DNA from: Haloarcula rara
GTDB taxonomy: Archaea; Halobacteriota; Halobacteria; Halobacteriales; Haloarculaceae
NCBI RefSeq assembly: GCF_029338235.1
Contig: NZ_CP119785.1
Location: 372,001-436,000, forward strand
Reading direction: 5' to 3'
DNA length: 64,000 nt
The position numbers and the translations under genes are program-made. The first letter of the stretch is position 1; every line of letters begins with the position of its first letter. Below, piece by piece: positions 24,147 through 31,474 of this stretch. Below the pieces are notes generated by a model that had not been told where the DNA came from, ran no database searches, and saw nothing but the letters and a program-made list of their open reading frames with translations.

Positions 24147-24914
24147 ATGTCGACGACCGTCGGTGTAGTGATTCCCGCATTCCGCCCCGATATCGCGGAA
24201 CTGCGGCGGTACGTCACGGCGATCGAGGAGACGCTGGCACCGGAGACGGTCGTCATCGAACTCGACTCGCCCAGAGACGGTGTCGCGGCAGAACTCGACG
24301 ACCTCCCGGCCGCCGTCGAGACCGTCCCATACCGGCGCGGCAAGGGAGCCGCTATCACCGCCGGCTTCGAATATCTCGAGACGGACGTGCTGGTGTTTGC
24401 CGACGCCGACGGGTCGACGCCGGCCGACTCGCTGGCTGCCGTCGTCGACCCCGTCACCGACGGCGAGGCCGACCTCTCCGTCGGCTCCCGTCGCCACCCG
24501 GAGTCGGAGGTCGGGAGCCACCAGACGTTCGCCCGGCGGTTCCTGGGTGACGGGTTCGCGTGGCTCGCCGGCACCTTGCTTACAGTCTCGCTGTACGACT
24601 ACCAGTGCGGAGCGAAGGCCATCACGGCCGACGGGTGGGGACAGGTCCGCTCGCACCTGTATGAACCCGGCTTCGCGTGGGACGTCGAACTCGCCGCCAT
24701 GGCAGGGGCGCTCGACCTCCGCGTCGCCGAGGTGCCGATTCACTGGGAGGACCGCCCCGGCTCGACGGTTTCGCCGGTCCGGGACTCGCTGGCGCTGTTC
24801 CGGGCGCTGCTGTCGGCCAGACACCGCGCGAAACAGCTGAGTGACGACCGGCTGCACACGGCCATCGCAGCCCGGCGCGAACAGCCCACCGCACTTATCG
24901 AACGGGACCGATGA
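24147..24914 (+). CDS. Glycosyltransferase family 2 (dolichyl-phosphate sugar synthase-like)
   Basis: A protein of 255 aa, GT-A fold. VGVVIPAFRPD opens the nucleotide-binding domain, RGKGAAITAGFEY and VLVFADADGSTP give the metal-binding DxD-type motif, and SVGSRRHPESE and YDYQCGAKAI match AglD/DPM1-like enzymes that load a sugar onto a dolichyl phosphate carrier. There are no C-terminal membrane helices, but the next gene encodes a GtrA protein that overlaps by 4 bp (ATGA) and would provide them. The long open frame upstream to 23148 is antisense to DUF2298 and is not part of the gene. Confidence 0.85.
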   Translation: MSTTVGVVIPAFRPDIAELRRYVTAIEETLAPETVVIELDSPRDGVAAELDDLPAAVETVPYRRGKGAAITAGFEYLETDVLVFADADGSTPADSLAAVVDPVTDGEADLSVGSRRHPESEVGSHQTFARRFLGDGFAWLAGTLLTVSLYDYQCGAKAITADGWGQVRSHLYEPGFAWDVELAAMAGALDLRVAEVPIHWEDRPGSTVSPVRDSLALFRALLSARHRAKQLSDDRLHTAIAARREQPTALIERDR

Positions 24915-25399
24915 ACGTCGGCGACCGGCTCCGCCGGGTAGTCCCCGACCGCTTCGAGTCGCTCGTCTCCGGCGTCCGGTTCGGTCAGTTTCTCTCGGTC
25001 GGTATCGTCGGAGCCATCAGCGACAACGCCACGCTCGCAGTGCTGGGCCTGGCCTTTGGCGTCCCCGAGCTCTGGGCGAAGGCCGCCGGTATCGAGACTG
25101 CTATCCTCGTCATGTTTCTGGTCAACGAACACTGGACCTTCTCAGAGGACGGCAAGGCCGGCCTGCGGCCGTTTCTTCGGCGGCTTGGGAAATCCCATCT
25201 GGTCCGAACCGGTGGCGTCACCGTCCAGCTGGTCGTCTACTGGGTGCTGACCCAGCAGCTGACCGTCGAGCTCGTCGTCGCCGGCCGGGACCTGTGGTTC
25301 ATCGCCGCGAGCCCCATCGCCATCGCCGCCGCGATGTCGGTCAACTACGTCTTCGAGAGCCTCTTTACCTGGCAGGTCCACCGCGACGACACGCCGTAG
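24911..25399 (+). CDS. GtrA-family membrane protein
   Basis: A protein of 162 aa with four helices characteristic of GtrA (SVGIVGAISDNATLAVLGL, ETAILVMFLVNEHWTF, then GGVTVQLVVYWVLTQQL and a final segment ending FESLFTWQVH). The NEHWTF motif is diagnostic. GtrA proteins are thought to flip or position lipid-linked sugars made by an associated GT2. It starts inside the stop of the glycosyltransferase gene, so the two are translationally coupled. The initiator tRNA gene follows 68 bp downstream. Confidence 0.85.
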   Translation: MNVGDRLRRVVPDRFESLVSGVRFGQFLSVGIVGAISDNATLAVLGLAFGVPELWAKAAGIETAILVMFLVNEHWTFSEDGKAGLRPFLRRLGKSHLVRTGGVTVQLVVYWVLTQQLTVELVVAGRDLWFIAASPIAIAAAMSVNYVFESLFTWQVHRDDTP

Positions 25400-25467
25400 C
25401 GCGACAAGAATTCACGGACGGCAGTCGAATCACAAGTCTTAATGAGGGCACTCGGGTATGAACAGGT

Positions 25468-25542
25468 AGCGGGATGGGATAGCCAGGAGATTCCGGCGGG
25501 CTCATAACCCGCAGATCGGTAGTTCAAATCTACCTCCCGCTA
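25468..25542 (+). tRNA. tRNA-Met (CAU), initiator type
   Basis: A 75-nt cloverleaf: acceptor AGCGGGA/TCCCGCT with discriminator A, anticodon arm GCGGG-CTCATAA-CCCGC with anticodon CAT, and TPsiC arm GGTAG-TTCAAAT-CTACC. The A1-U72 pair and the three consecutive G-C pairs next to the anticodon loop are the archaeal initiator features. CCA is not encoded. The anticodon loop gives no sign of an intron. Confidence 0.95.
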
Positions 25543-25803
25543 TACTTTTGCTGCGAGCAAATTCGCGAGCAGCAAATATCGCCGAGTAGATTTGAACGAG
25601 AGAGTGCCGAGCGAAGCGAGGTACTCGCGTAGTTCAAATCTACCTCCCGCTACTCTCGATTTCGGTACCGATACCTGCCTGAGAACCGCCGTGAGTATGT
25701 TCGAAATTCAGTGCGACCCTGAGCGAAGCGGCGAGGCAAATCCGGTACCGGATATTGCCTACCGGTTGAGTGGGAAAAAACACTGACCAGAGCCGGGACC
25801 GCC
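25543..25803. repeat. Spacer with duplicated tRNA 3' end and inverted copy
   Basis: Bases 25629-25652 repeat exactly the last 24 nt of the tRNA (25519-25542), 110 bp downstream. Between them, 25586-25597 is the reverse complement of GTTCAAATCTAC from the T arm. The intervening sequence includes GAGCGAAGCGAG, a typical haloarchaeal junction motif. This looks like an att-site duplication left by integration and loss of a small element. Nothing coding is visible in the rest of the spacer. Confidence 0.65.
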
Positions 25804-26373
25804 CTACCCGTCGCCGTTCTCGTCCGTAATCACCACGTCGCCGTCCTCGACGACGACGTTGATGAGCGTCTTGGCGTCGTAGCCCGCCTCGGCGAGCTTG
25901 TTCTTCCCGTCGTCTTTCTTGATGACACAGACGATGTCACAGATGTCCGCGCCGATGTCCTCCAGGGCGCCGGTCAGGGCCGCCAGCGTGCCGCCGGTCG
26001 AGAGGACGTCGTCGAGGACGAGTACGCGGTCGCCGTCGTAGACGTCGTTGACGTACATCTCGTTCTCGGAGTAGCCGGTGACCTGCGAGAGCGCGACCTC
26101 GCCCTCCAAGCCGTACTGGCGCTTGCGCACCACCACGAGCGGGATGTCGGTCATCAGCGACACCGCCGTCGAGAGGTGGATACCCATCGCCGCGGGTGTG
26201 ACTATCTTGTCGACGTCGTCGAGTTCGGCCTTGCGGATAATCTTGATGACGATCTCGCGCAGGAGTTCGGGTCGCAGCATCGGCACGCCGTCGCTGATGG
26301 GGTGGACGAAGTAGTGGTACCCCTCCTTCTCGATGATTGGCGCGTCGAGCAGCGACTCTTTCAGCTTTTCCAT
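25804..26373 (-). CDS. hpt: Hypoxanthine/guanine phosphoribosyltransferase
   Basis: A protein of 189 aa, type I phosphoribosyltransferase fold, resembling the archaeal Hpt/adenine-type group. The PRPP loop is [13 protein letters not shown] near residue 118, the substrate hood lies in the N terminus ([16 protein letters not shown]), and [15 protein letters not shown] and [14 protein letters not shown] are conserved in the family. It salvages purine bases onto PRPP to give nucleotides. ATG 26373 is at the expected start ([13 protein letters not shown]). It is monocistronic and its stop faces the tRNA region. Confidence 0.85.
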   Translation of the reverse strand: MEKLKESLLDAPIIEKEGYHYFVHPISDGVPMLRPELLREIVIKIIRKAELDDVDKIVTPAAMGIHLSTAVSLMTDIPLVVVRKRQYGLEGEVALSQVTGYSENEMYVNDVYDGDRVLVLDDVLSTGGTLAALTGALEDIGADICDIVCVIKKDDGKNKLAEAGYDAKTLINVVVEDGDVVITDENGDG

Positions 26374-26476
26374 AGCCGTGCTTCTGGGACGGCGTACTAA
26401 AGTTCGTCGTCAGGCGTCGCTGATCGGCTGATAAATCGACAGGTGAATCGGACGGGCCAAATTGCGGAGCGCCTGC

Positions 26477-26875
26477 CTAGCACTCGGCGATTATCTGGGA
26501 GCCGCTACCATCTGGATTGTTCCATCGAATCTCCTCGTCGCCGTCGATTGCCGGGGTCCCCGAGACAGTGGAGCCGTTTACCAGCTCATCACCAGCAGTG
26601 TAGGTGCCGCTGTCAATCGACTTGGAACTGCTGCCGGCGTTGAGCACGTCCAGCTGGTCACCCTCGACGTTGTCGCCACCTTCGTGCGTGATGACGTCGT
26701 CCGCGGCGTTACACTCGATACTGACCTGCGGTGCCACGTTCCCCGTCGAGTCGTCCAGCCCGAGCACGAAACTCCCGGCGACCGCAGCGAGGATGACCGT
26801 GATTGCAACCATCAGAATGACCCCGACAACCGGCGAGACCCCAGCATCGTCCTCGAATATTTGTTTCCCCACCAT
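26477..26875 (-). CDS. Type IV pilin-like protein with C-terminal cysteine
   Basis: A protein of 132 aa beginning MVGKQIFEDDAGVSPVVGVI. The short polar leader, the SPV motif and the following hydrophobic helix ([19 protein letters not shown]) are those of haloarchaeal pilins processed by the prepilin peptidase PibD. The mature head is a small beta domain ending NPDGSGSQIIAEC. Cys in SIECN and the last residue Cys probably form a disulfide. The start at ATG 26875 agrees with the other pilins; the longer frame to 26929 is an upstream extension. It is the last gene of a minus-strand pilin cluster. Confidence 0.8.
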   Translation of the reverse strand: MVGKQIFEDDAGVSPVVGVILMVAITVILAAVAGSFVLGLDDSTGNVAPQVSIECNAADDVITHEGGDNVEGDQLDVLNAGSSSKSIDSGTYTAGDELVNGSTVSGTPAIDGDEEIRWNNPDGSGSQIIAEC

Positions 26876-27037
26876 ATGAGTAATATTTTTCCTGATATTA
26901 TTTAAATCTGTACGTTCGGTTGGTAGCAACTGACCGCTCCGGACGACGACGATGCAGTGGCAGTGTTCTCACAGTGATGTCACTGGTCAGCTGATAAATT
27001 GGAAAAGGAATCGAGCGGACCGACTAGTTAGCGGGCG

Positions 27038-27427
27038 TTAGCACTCCGCGATGATGGAGGAGCTACCACCGTCGGGGTTATCCCAGCGGACTTCCTCGTC
27101 GCCGGAAACGTCAATATTATCATCGCTGTTGTTTGCGAGGTCCACTCCAGAGGTATAGGTCCCGTCAGGGATATCGTAGTCACCGCTGTTGTTTATCAGT
27201 GTGAGTTCGTCTCCTTCGACGTTATCACCACCGGCATGTGTGATGTTGTTATTCGCTGCGTCACACTCGATACTGAGCTGCGGTGCGGCATCCCCTGCTG
27301 AGTCGCCGAGCCCGAGAACGAAGCTCGCGATAACAGCCGCGAGGATAACTGTGATAGCGACCATCAGGATGACCCCGATGACCGGCGACACTGCGTCGTC
27401 GTCGTGGATGAGTTGTTTGATGTCCAT
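27038..27427 (-). CDS. Type IV pilin-like protein with C-terminal cysteine
   Basis: A protein of 129 aa: [20 protein letters not shown], then the hydrophobic helix [22 protein letters not shown]. The head domain contains SIECDAANN and ends [13 protein letters not shown], giving the same predicted Cys pair as its neighbours. It is closest in layout to the two downstream-numbered copies at 27863 and 28610, but the head is clearly diverged ([19 protein letters not shown]). ATG 27427 is preceded by GGGCAAACT, a weak ribosome-binding sequence, and by a TATA-like TGAATATAAG at 27530-27539. Confidence 0.85.
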   Translation of the reverse strand: MDIKQLIHDDDAVSPVIGVILMVAITVILAAVIASFVLGLGDSAGDAAPQLSIECDAANNNITHAGGDNVEGDELTLINNSGDYDIPDGTYTSGVDLANNSDDNIDVSGDEEVRWDNPDGGSSSIIAEC

Positions 27428-27862
27428 AGTTTGCCCTTTGTTGTGAATGACACATCGCGTGTCTCCGACTGCCACCCCAACCTGGGGGAGTCCCGCGAGT
27501 GTGCTGTCTGGGGCCCATGCGCTATCCGACCTTATATTCACCCTATCCTTCATTGATTCAGCACTGGCTTGAATCCGGTCAAGGGCGACTGTCCAGGTGG
27601 AATCGGCTTTGAGAGCGGGCGCGTCGAGTCTTGCGATTTGCACTATCTGACCTGACTGTGCGAGACGACAAAACGCAGTAATCGAGGTAACAAATGTCAT
27701 GGAGAATAGTCACACGGGGCAGTGTCGTGCTCTGCCGCGCCACCTGCCCGTCTTCACTGTCGGTAGCGGCCAGTCGACTGGCGAGGCGCGCGCTGGTTCG
27801 ATATCGGCGTTGCCACTACGGGACTATCGGTCAAAAAACGAAAATCGGTTAGTGACTGTCCG
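27428..27862. other. 435-bp spacer in pilin cluster
   Basis: Holds the leader and probable TATA element (minus-strand TGAATATAAG, plus-strand CTTATATTCA at 27531-27540) of the pilin gene starting at 27427. From about 27541 to 27804 nothing recognisable was seen. From 27805 onward it is the 3' flank of the tandemly duplicated unit, including a T-rich stretch on the minus strand (27829-27848) that is a likely terminator for the pilin at 27863. Confidence 0.5.
27829..27848 (-). terminator. T-rich terminator downstream of pilin gene
   Basis: On the minus strand the sequence reads CCGATTTTCGTTTTTTGACC, 15 bp after the stop of the pilin ending at 27863. Archaeal termination relies on such T runs. 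The same sequence recurs after the tandem copy, at 28576-28597. Confidence 0.5.
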
Positions 27863-28237
27863 TTAGCACTCGGCGATAATCGAGGAGCTGCCACCGTCTG
27901 GGTTGTCCCATCTCAACTGATCGCCGTCGTCAACGTCATCAGCGATGGTATCGCCAGCCGTGAAATTCGAAGCGGAGCCATCGACAGTACCGTTACCGAC
28001 AATTTCAATATTCGATGGGTCAAGTTCGTCACCGCCATCGTGATCCATCGTCGTCGGGGTGCTTCCGAGGTCACACGAGACACTGACCTGCGGTGCTGCG
28101 TCTCCGGCTGAGTCACCGAGACCGAGCACGAAGCTCGCGATGACTGCTGCGAGAATAACTGTGATAGCGACCATCAGAATGACCCCGATGACCGGTGAAA
28201 CTGCGTCGTCGTCGTGGATTAGTTGTTTGATATCCAT
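27863..28237 (-). CDS. Type IV pilin-like protein, tandem copy A
   Basis: A protein of 124 aa with leader [18 protein letters not shown] and the SPV hydrophobic helix identical to that of the 28610 copy. The head domain ([20 protein letters not shown], then [13 protein letters not shown] at the end) differs from copy B in the middle but keeps both cysteines. The gene lies in a tandem repeat unit of about 578 bp that also carries promoter, leader and terminator. ATG 28237 is preceded by GGAGG nine bases upstream, a real Shine-Dalgarno match inside a hairpin loop. The reading frame continues in-frame upstream ([13 protein letters not shown]), so a longer leader peptide is possible but less likely. 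Confidence 0.85.
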   Translation of the reverse strand: MDIKQLIHDDDAVSPVIGVILMVAITVILAAVIASFVLGLGDSAGDAAPQVSVSCDLGSTPTTMDHDGGDELDPSNIEIVGNGTVDGSASNFTAGDTIADDVDDGDQLRWDNPDGGSSSIIAEC

Positions 28238-28345
28238 GTGTTGTGTCCTCCAACACACCGCGTGTGTCCGGGCAGGCACCTCCAACCCATGAGATGGACC
28301 CCGAGGGTGTGTTATCTACTCCCCATGTGGGGTCCAAGCTTATAC
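28238..28345 (-). promoter_or_regulatory. Leader and promoter of pilin copy A, with SD hairpin
   Basis: Directly before the ATG, 28238-28256 can fold as GTGTT-GGAGGACAC-AACAC with the Shine-Dalgarno GGAGG in the loop. The TATA-like element is GGGTATAAG (plus-strand CTTATACCC, 28339-28347). That spacing predicts a leader of about 80 nt, long for haloarchaea. The arrangement is repeated before copy B at 28979-29086. Confidence 0.5.
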
Positions 28346-28382
28346 CCAGCCCATGTTTCACGCGTTCAGCACCGCCTTGAAA

Positions 28383-28609
28383 TCGGCTTCTAAAGACTAA
28401 TAATGCCAGATTTTGAGTTGAGAGGAGAAGTTGTTTGTCGGAGTGAACGTTCCGTCCAGACTCCGCCGTAACGGTGCCTGCGTGAAACGCAACCAGTCTG
28501 TCTCGTCGAACAGGTCGCTATTGGGAGCGGTCTCACCAGAACTCGTCTGTCGGCGTTGCCACTGCAGGACGAGCGGTCAAAAAAACGAAAATCGGTTAGC
28601 GACTGTCCG
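28383..28609. other. Spacer between tandem pilin copies
   Basis: 28383-28550 shows nothing recognisable. From 28551 the duplicated 3' flank begins, with the T-rich terminator of copy B at 28576-28597 (minus strand, CGATTTTCGTTTTTTTGACC). Confidence 0.4.
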
Positions 28610-28978
28610 TTAGCACTCAGCGATGACCGAGGTGCTGCCACCGTCGGGGTTTTCCCAGATGAGCTGGGAGTCTTCACTGACGTCCTTGGCGATTGTGTCG
28701 CCAGCACTATAGTTACTACCCTGGAGATCTCCCCCGTTTTTGATATCGAGAGTGCTGTTGTCCAGATTGTCACCACCAGTGTGATTCATATACGTGTCAC
28801 TGCCACCGAGGTTACAATCGACACTGACCGATGGTGCGGCGTCTCCGGCCGAGTCGCCGAGTCCGAGTACGAAACTCGCGATGACTGCTGCGAGGATAAC
28901 TGTAATCGCGACCATCAGAATGACCCCGATGACCGGTGAGACTGCGTCGTCGTCGTGGAGTAGTTGTTTGATATCCAT
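28610..28978 (-). CDS. Type IV pilin-like protein, tandem copy B
   Basis: A protein of 122 aa: [18 protein letters not shown], hydrophobic helix, head domain with [11 protein letters not shown] and end [13 protein letters not shown]. It is the partner of the copy at 27863. The central 50 residues ([20 protein letters not shown]) are diverged, the flanks nearly identical. The leader hairpin with GGAGG precedes ATG 28978 exactly as in copy A. Mature pilins of this class assemble into adhesion filaments; sequence-divergent heads on a constant helix would vary the filament surface. Confidence 0.85.
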   Translation of the reverse strand: MDIKQLLHDDDAVSPVIGVILMVAITVILAAVIASFVLGLGDSAGDAAPSVSVDCNLGGSDTYMNHTGGDNLDNSTLDIKNGGDLQGSNYSAGDTIAKDVSEDSQLIWENPDGGSTSVIAEC

Positions 28979-29086
28979 GTGTTGTGTCCTCCAACACACC
29001 GCGTGTGTTTGGGCAGGCACCTCTAACCCGTGAGGTGGACCCCGAGGGTGTGCTATCTACTTCCCATGTGCGGTCCAACCTTATAC
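28979..29086 (-). promoter_or_regulatory. Leader and promoter of pilin copy B
   Basis: The hairpin 28979-28997 with GGAGG in the loop abuts the ATG, and the TATA-like GGGTATAAG lies about 100 bp upstream on the minus strand. Conservation with copy A outside the coding region suggests the leader is functional or that the duplication is recent. Confidence 0.5.
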
Positions 29087-29223
29087 CCACCCCACGTTTC
29101 ACGCGTTCAGCACCGCCTTGAACGCCATCAAGAGCCACCTGTACTGCCGGAATTCGGTTTCAGGAAAGACAACAGTCTGTCACGATTCTGCACCATGAAT
29201 TATCATCGTTGATTGCCGAGGAC

Positions 29224-29796
29224 TCAGGCGTCGTCGCGGTCGCCGTCGTCGGCGAACTCGGTCAGCGTCATCTCACGGGCGACCATCGTGTGATACAGCG
29301 CCGAGATAGTGAGTACGACCGCAAACAGCGTCGCCCACACCAGTGGAGGAATGAGCGAAAAGGGGTAGACGCCGACCCACAGCACCGTCACGACGGCCAG
29401 GCTGATTGCGCCAAAGGAGAGGTAGTACTCGCGCCAGGGGAACTCCCCCTCGGGGACGATTTCCAGGTAGACCGTCAGCTCCTCTGTCTGGTCGGTCGTG
29501 CTGATGACGCCCTCGTCGCTGTCGTACTCGACGATACCCACCTCGTCCATCTGGGGGAGGTGAGACTGCTGGAGGGTGGTGTAGACGCGCTTGCGCTGGG
29601 CGCTCGTGACTTCCTCGCAGTTGCAGTCGTACTCCGCGGCGGCGACGTGGTCGGCAAGGTCACCGAGCGAGACCGGCCCGCCGTGCCGGCGGAGATACTG
29701 CAGGACGTGCCGACGGCGCTCGTTCTGGAGCACGTCGAAAATCTCCTCGTTCGACAGCCCCTCCTCGGATTCCGCGCGTCGAAGCTGCTGACTCAT
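29224..29796 (-). CDS. DUF7344-like winged-helix protein with two membrane helices
   Basis: A protein of 190 aa. Residues about 15-100 form a winged helix (LSNEEIFDVLQNERRRHVLQYL, VSLGDLADHVAA, and RKRVYTTLQQSHLPQMDEVG), the haloarchaeal DUF7344 pattern. Two membrane helices follow (about 128-145 and 150-172). A cytoplasmic Cys motif, YDCNCEEV, sits between helices of the DNA-binding part. A membrane-tethered transcription regulator is the natural reading. It sits inside the pilin cluster on the same strand, so control of pilin genes is plausible but unproven. Confidence 0.7.
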   Translation of the reverse strand: MSQQLRRAESEEGLSNEEIFDVLQNERRRHVLQYLRRHGGPVSLGDLADHVAAAEYDCNCEEVTSAQRKRVYTTLQQSHLPQMDEVGIVEYDSDEGVISTTDQTEELTVYLEIVPEGEFPWREYYLSFGAISLAVVTVLWVGVYPFSLIPPLVWATLFAVVLTISALYHTMVAREMTLTEFADDGDRDDA

Positions 29797-29946
29797 CTGC
29801 GACGCTCACCTTGACCCCACGGCAGTGGCATTCTATCACGCAGTGAGAGACAGGAGCTAATAATGTTGATGGTCGATTGGAATAATTAAAGTTCAGCTGA
29901 CGTGTTAGTCCGTCCAGGCGTCAGATTCCCGCTGTCAGCGGCTGGA

Positions 29947-30396
29947 TTAGGCCGAATCCCCGTCCCAGGTCGCAACCGTGGTCGAACTGCCGTCCGTGGC
30001 GTGGACGAGCCTGACCGTCGCGCCGGCGTCGACGGTGACAGTCACGCTCGAGCCGGCCGTCACCTCCCCGCTCCAGCCGAGCGCGCTCTCGCCGGCCGTC
30101 CCGCCGGGCTGGGCCCTGACCTCCAGGTCCGACGCGTCCATCGTGTCACCGCCCGCGTGAGCGATGGTCAGCGCCCCGGAGTTACCGCTGTCAGTGAGGT
30201 CAGCGCTCCCGGTGGTACCGGCGTCGTAGGTGAACTCGAACGACGCCTGCGGGGACGTCGAGACGAGCGCGTTATCACCAGCGACCACGACACCCGCCGT
30301 GACGGCTGCGAGCGTGATACTGATGGCAAAGAGCAGGACGACACCGACGACTGGTGAGACCGCATCGTCGGCCGGCCTGAGCGCACTGACACCCAT
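29947..30396 (-). CDS. Type IV pilin-like protein without cysteines
   Basis: A protein of 149 aa starting MGVSALRPADDAVSPVVG, with the hydrophobic helix VVLLFAISITLAAVTAGVVV. This helix differs from the [12 protein letters not shown] consensus of its neighbours. The head domain is beta-rich (SFEFTYDAGTTGS, GEVTAGSSVTVTVDAG) and lacks the Cys pair. It therefore belongs to a different pilin subgroup, perhaps a minor or initiating pilin. ATG 30396 is preferred over the GTG at 30408. Confidence 0.75.
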   Translation of the reverse strand: MGVSALRPADDAVSPVVGVVLLFAISITLAAVTAGVVVAGDNALVSTSPQASFEFTYDAGTTGSADLTDSGNSGALTIAHAGGDTMDASDLEVRAQPGGTAGESALGWSGEVTAGSSVTVTVDAGATVRLVHATDGSSTTVATWDGDSA

Positions 30397-30549
30397 ATTC
30401 CTGTTCACGGACCGAATAATTGTATTTAGTTCCGCGATTATATGACTGTTAGGAACTGATTGGAATCTTATATTCCCCGTGTCGCCACTGTGCGTGTAAG
30501 TGAAAGATAGCGGCCAAAAAGTGGCCGTAGAGGCGGTCGAATCAGCCCG

Positions 30550-30927
30550 TCAGCAGGGGGCAGATCGGAGCGTCGCCGAGCTGCCGTCCGCCTCCCAGGT
30601 CAGCGGGGCCCGGGATTCGTTGAACTTGGTTGCAACCGTGTCCCCAGCTGTGACTGAATCCGGACCGTACGTACTCAGTGAGTCTGTGTTGTTCGCCAGG
30701 TACAGATTATCGCCATCAAGTTCGTCACCGCCGTCGTGCACCAAGTCGCCAGCGTCGTTACACGTGAAACTGGCCTGTGGCGCCTGATTACTGAGCGAGT
30801 CACCCAGACCGAGCACGAACGTCGCGATAACGGCCGCGAGGATGACCGTGATTGCGACCATCAGGATGACCCCGATGACCGGCGAGACTGCTTTATCGTC
30901 GTTGTGGAATAGCTGTTTGAGTTCCAT
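30550..30927 (-). CDS. Type IV pilin-like protein
   Basis: A protein of 125 aa, [19 protein letters not shown], followed by the consensus helix [22 protein letters not shown]. The head has [15 protein letters not shown] and ends [17 protein letters not shown], so the first and last cysteines are again positioned to pair. It shares the head design ([13 protein letters not shown]) with the following gene at 30970, which makes these two a second paralogue pair distinct from the IIAEC group. Confidence 0.85.
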   Translation of the reverse strand: MELKQLFHNDDKAVSPVIGVILMVAITVILAAVIATFVLGLGDSLSNQAPQASFTCNDAGDLVHDGGDELDGDNLYLANNTDSLSTYGPDSVTAGDTVATKFNESRAPLTWEADGSSATLRSAPC

Positions 30928-30969
30928 TGGAATATGAAGTAGGTTTCTGGTCAGATTCAGCTAGTCAGA

Positions 30970-31335
30970 CTATGCACAGGTACTACTTCGGAGGGTAGCC
31001 GAACTCCCATCAGACCTCCATGTGAGGGGAGACTGGTCATCTCCGAAGGGGCTGACAATCGTGTCGCCAGCGGAGTACGAGTCTCCGAGCGAGTTGTCAC
31101 TGTTGTTTGCCAGGTACAGGTTGTCTCCGTTTAGTTCGTCACCACCGTCGTGGACTAGCGCGTCTCCATCACACGTGAAACTCGCCTGTGGTGACTGGTC
31201 GCTCAGCGAGTCACCGAGTCCGAGCACGAACGTCGCGATAACGGCCGCGAGAATAACTGTAATCGCGACCATCAGGATGACGCCGATGACCGGCGAAACC
31301 GCGTCGTCGTCTTGAATGAGTGTTTTCAGATCCAT
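30970..31335 (-). CDS. Type IV pilin-like protein
   Basis: A protein of 121 aa, [18 protein letters not shown], consensus hydrophobic helix, head with [20 protein letters not shown] and end [18 protein letters not shown]. It is paralogous to the 30550 gene over its whole length ([15 protein letters not shown]). ATG 31335 is used; the frame to 31371 adds 12 residues. This is the first gene of the cluster, 139 bp upstream-to-stop from the Mrp operon end on the same strand. Confidence 0.85.
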   Translation of the reverse strand: MDLKTLIQDDDAVSPVIGVILMVAITVILAAVIATFVLGLGDSLSDQSPQASFTCDGDALVHDGGDELNGDNLYLANNSDNSLGDSYSAGDTIVSPFGDDQSPLTWRSDGSSATLRSSTCA

Positions 31336-31474
31336 TGTTGTGTCCGACACGTTCTGAGAAGCTGGTTTCACACCGCTACCAGTTTCGTCCCAGTCGTGTC
31401 CCTACCCCCAGAACTATCGCAGATACGTATAAAGGTACAGCACCGATTATCCGCTGTGAAAACACCCTGTATAT

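Larger units (their letters stand above)
27805..28382 (-). repeat. Tandem duplication unit A (pilin gene with flanks)
   Basis: Unit A, 27805-28382, is repeated as unit B, 28551-29122. Identity is high in the 3' flank (CGGCGTTGCCACT...GGTCAAAAAACGAAAATCGG), the pilin 5' half, the leader and the promoter. It is low only in the middle of the pilin head domain, suggesting duplication followed by diversification of the exposed surface. Confidence 0.75.
28551..29122 (-). repeat. Tandem duplication unit B (pilin gene with flanks)
   Basis: Partner of the unit at 27805-28382, offset by about 746 bp. It contains terminator, pilin gene, SD hairpin leader (28979-28997) and TATA element (CTTATACCC, 29080-29088). 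The leader sequences differ at only a few positions, for example TGTGTTTGGGC versus TGTGTCCGGGC. Confidence 0.75.
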
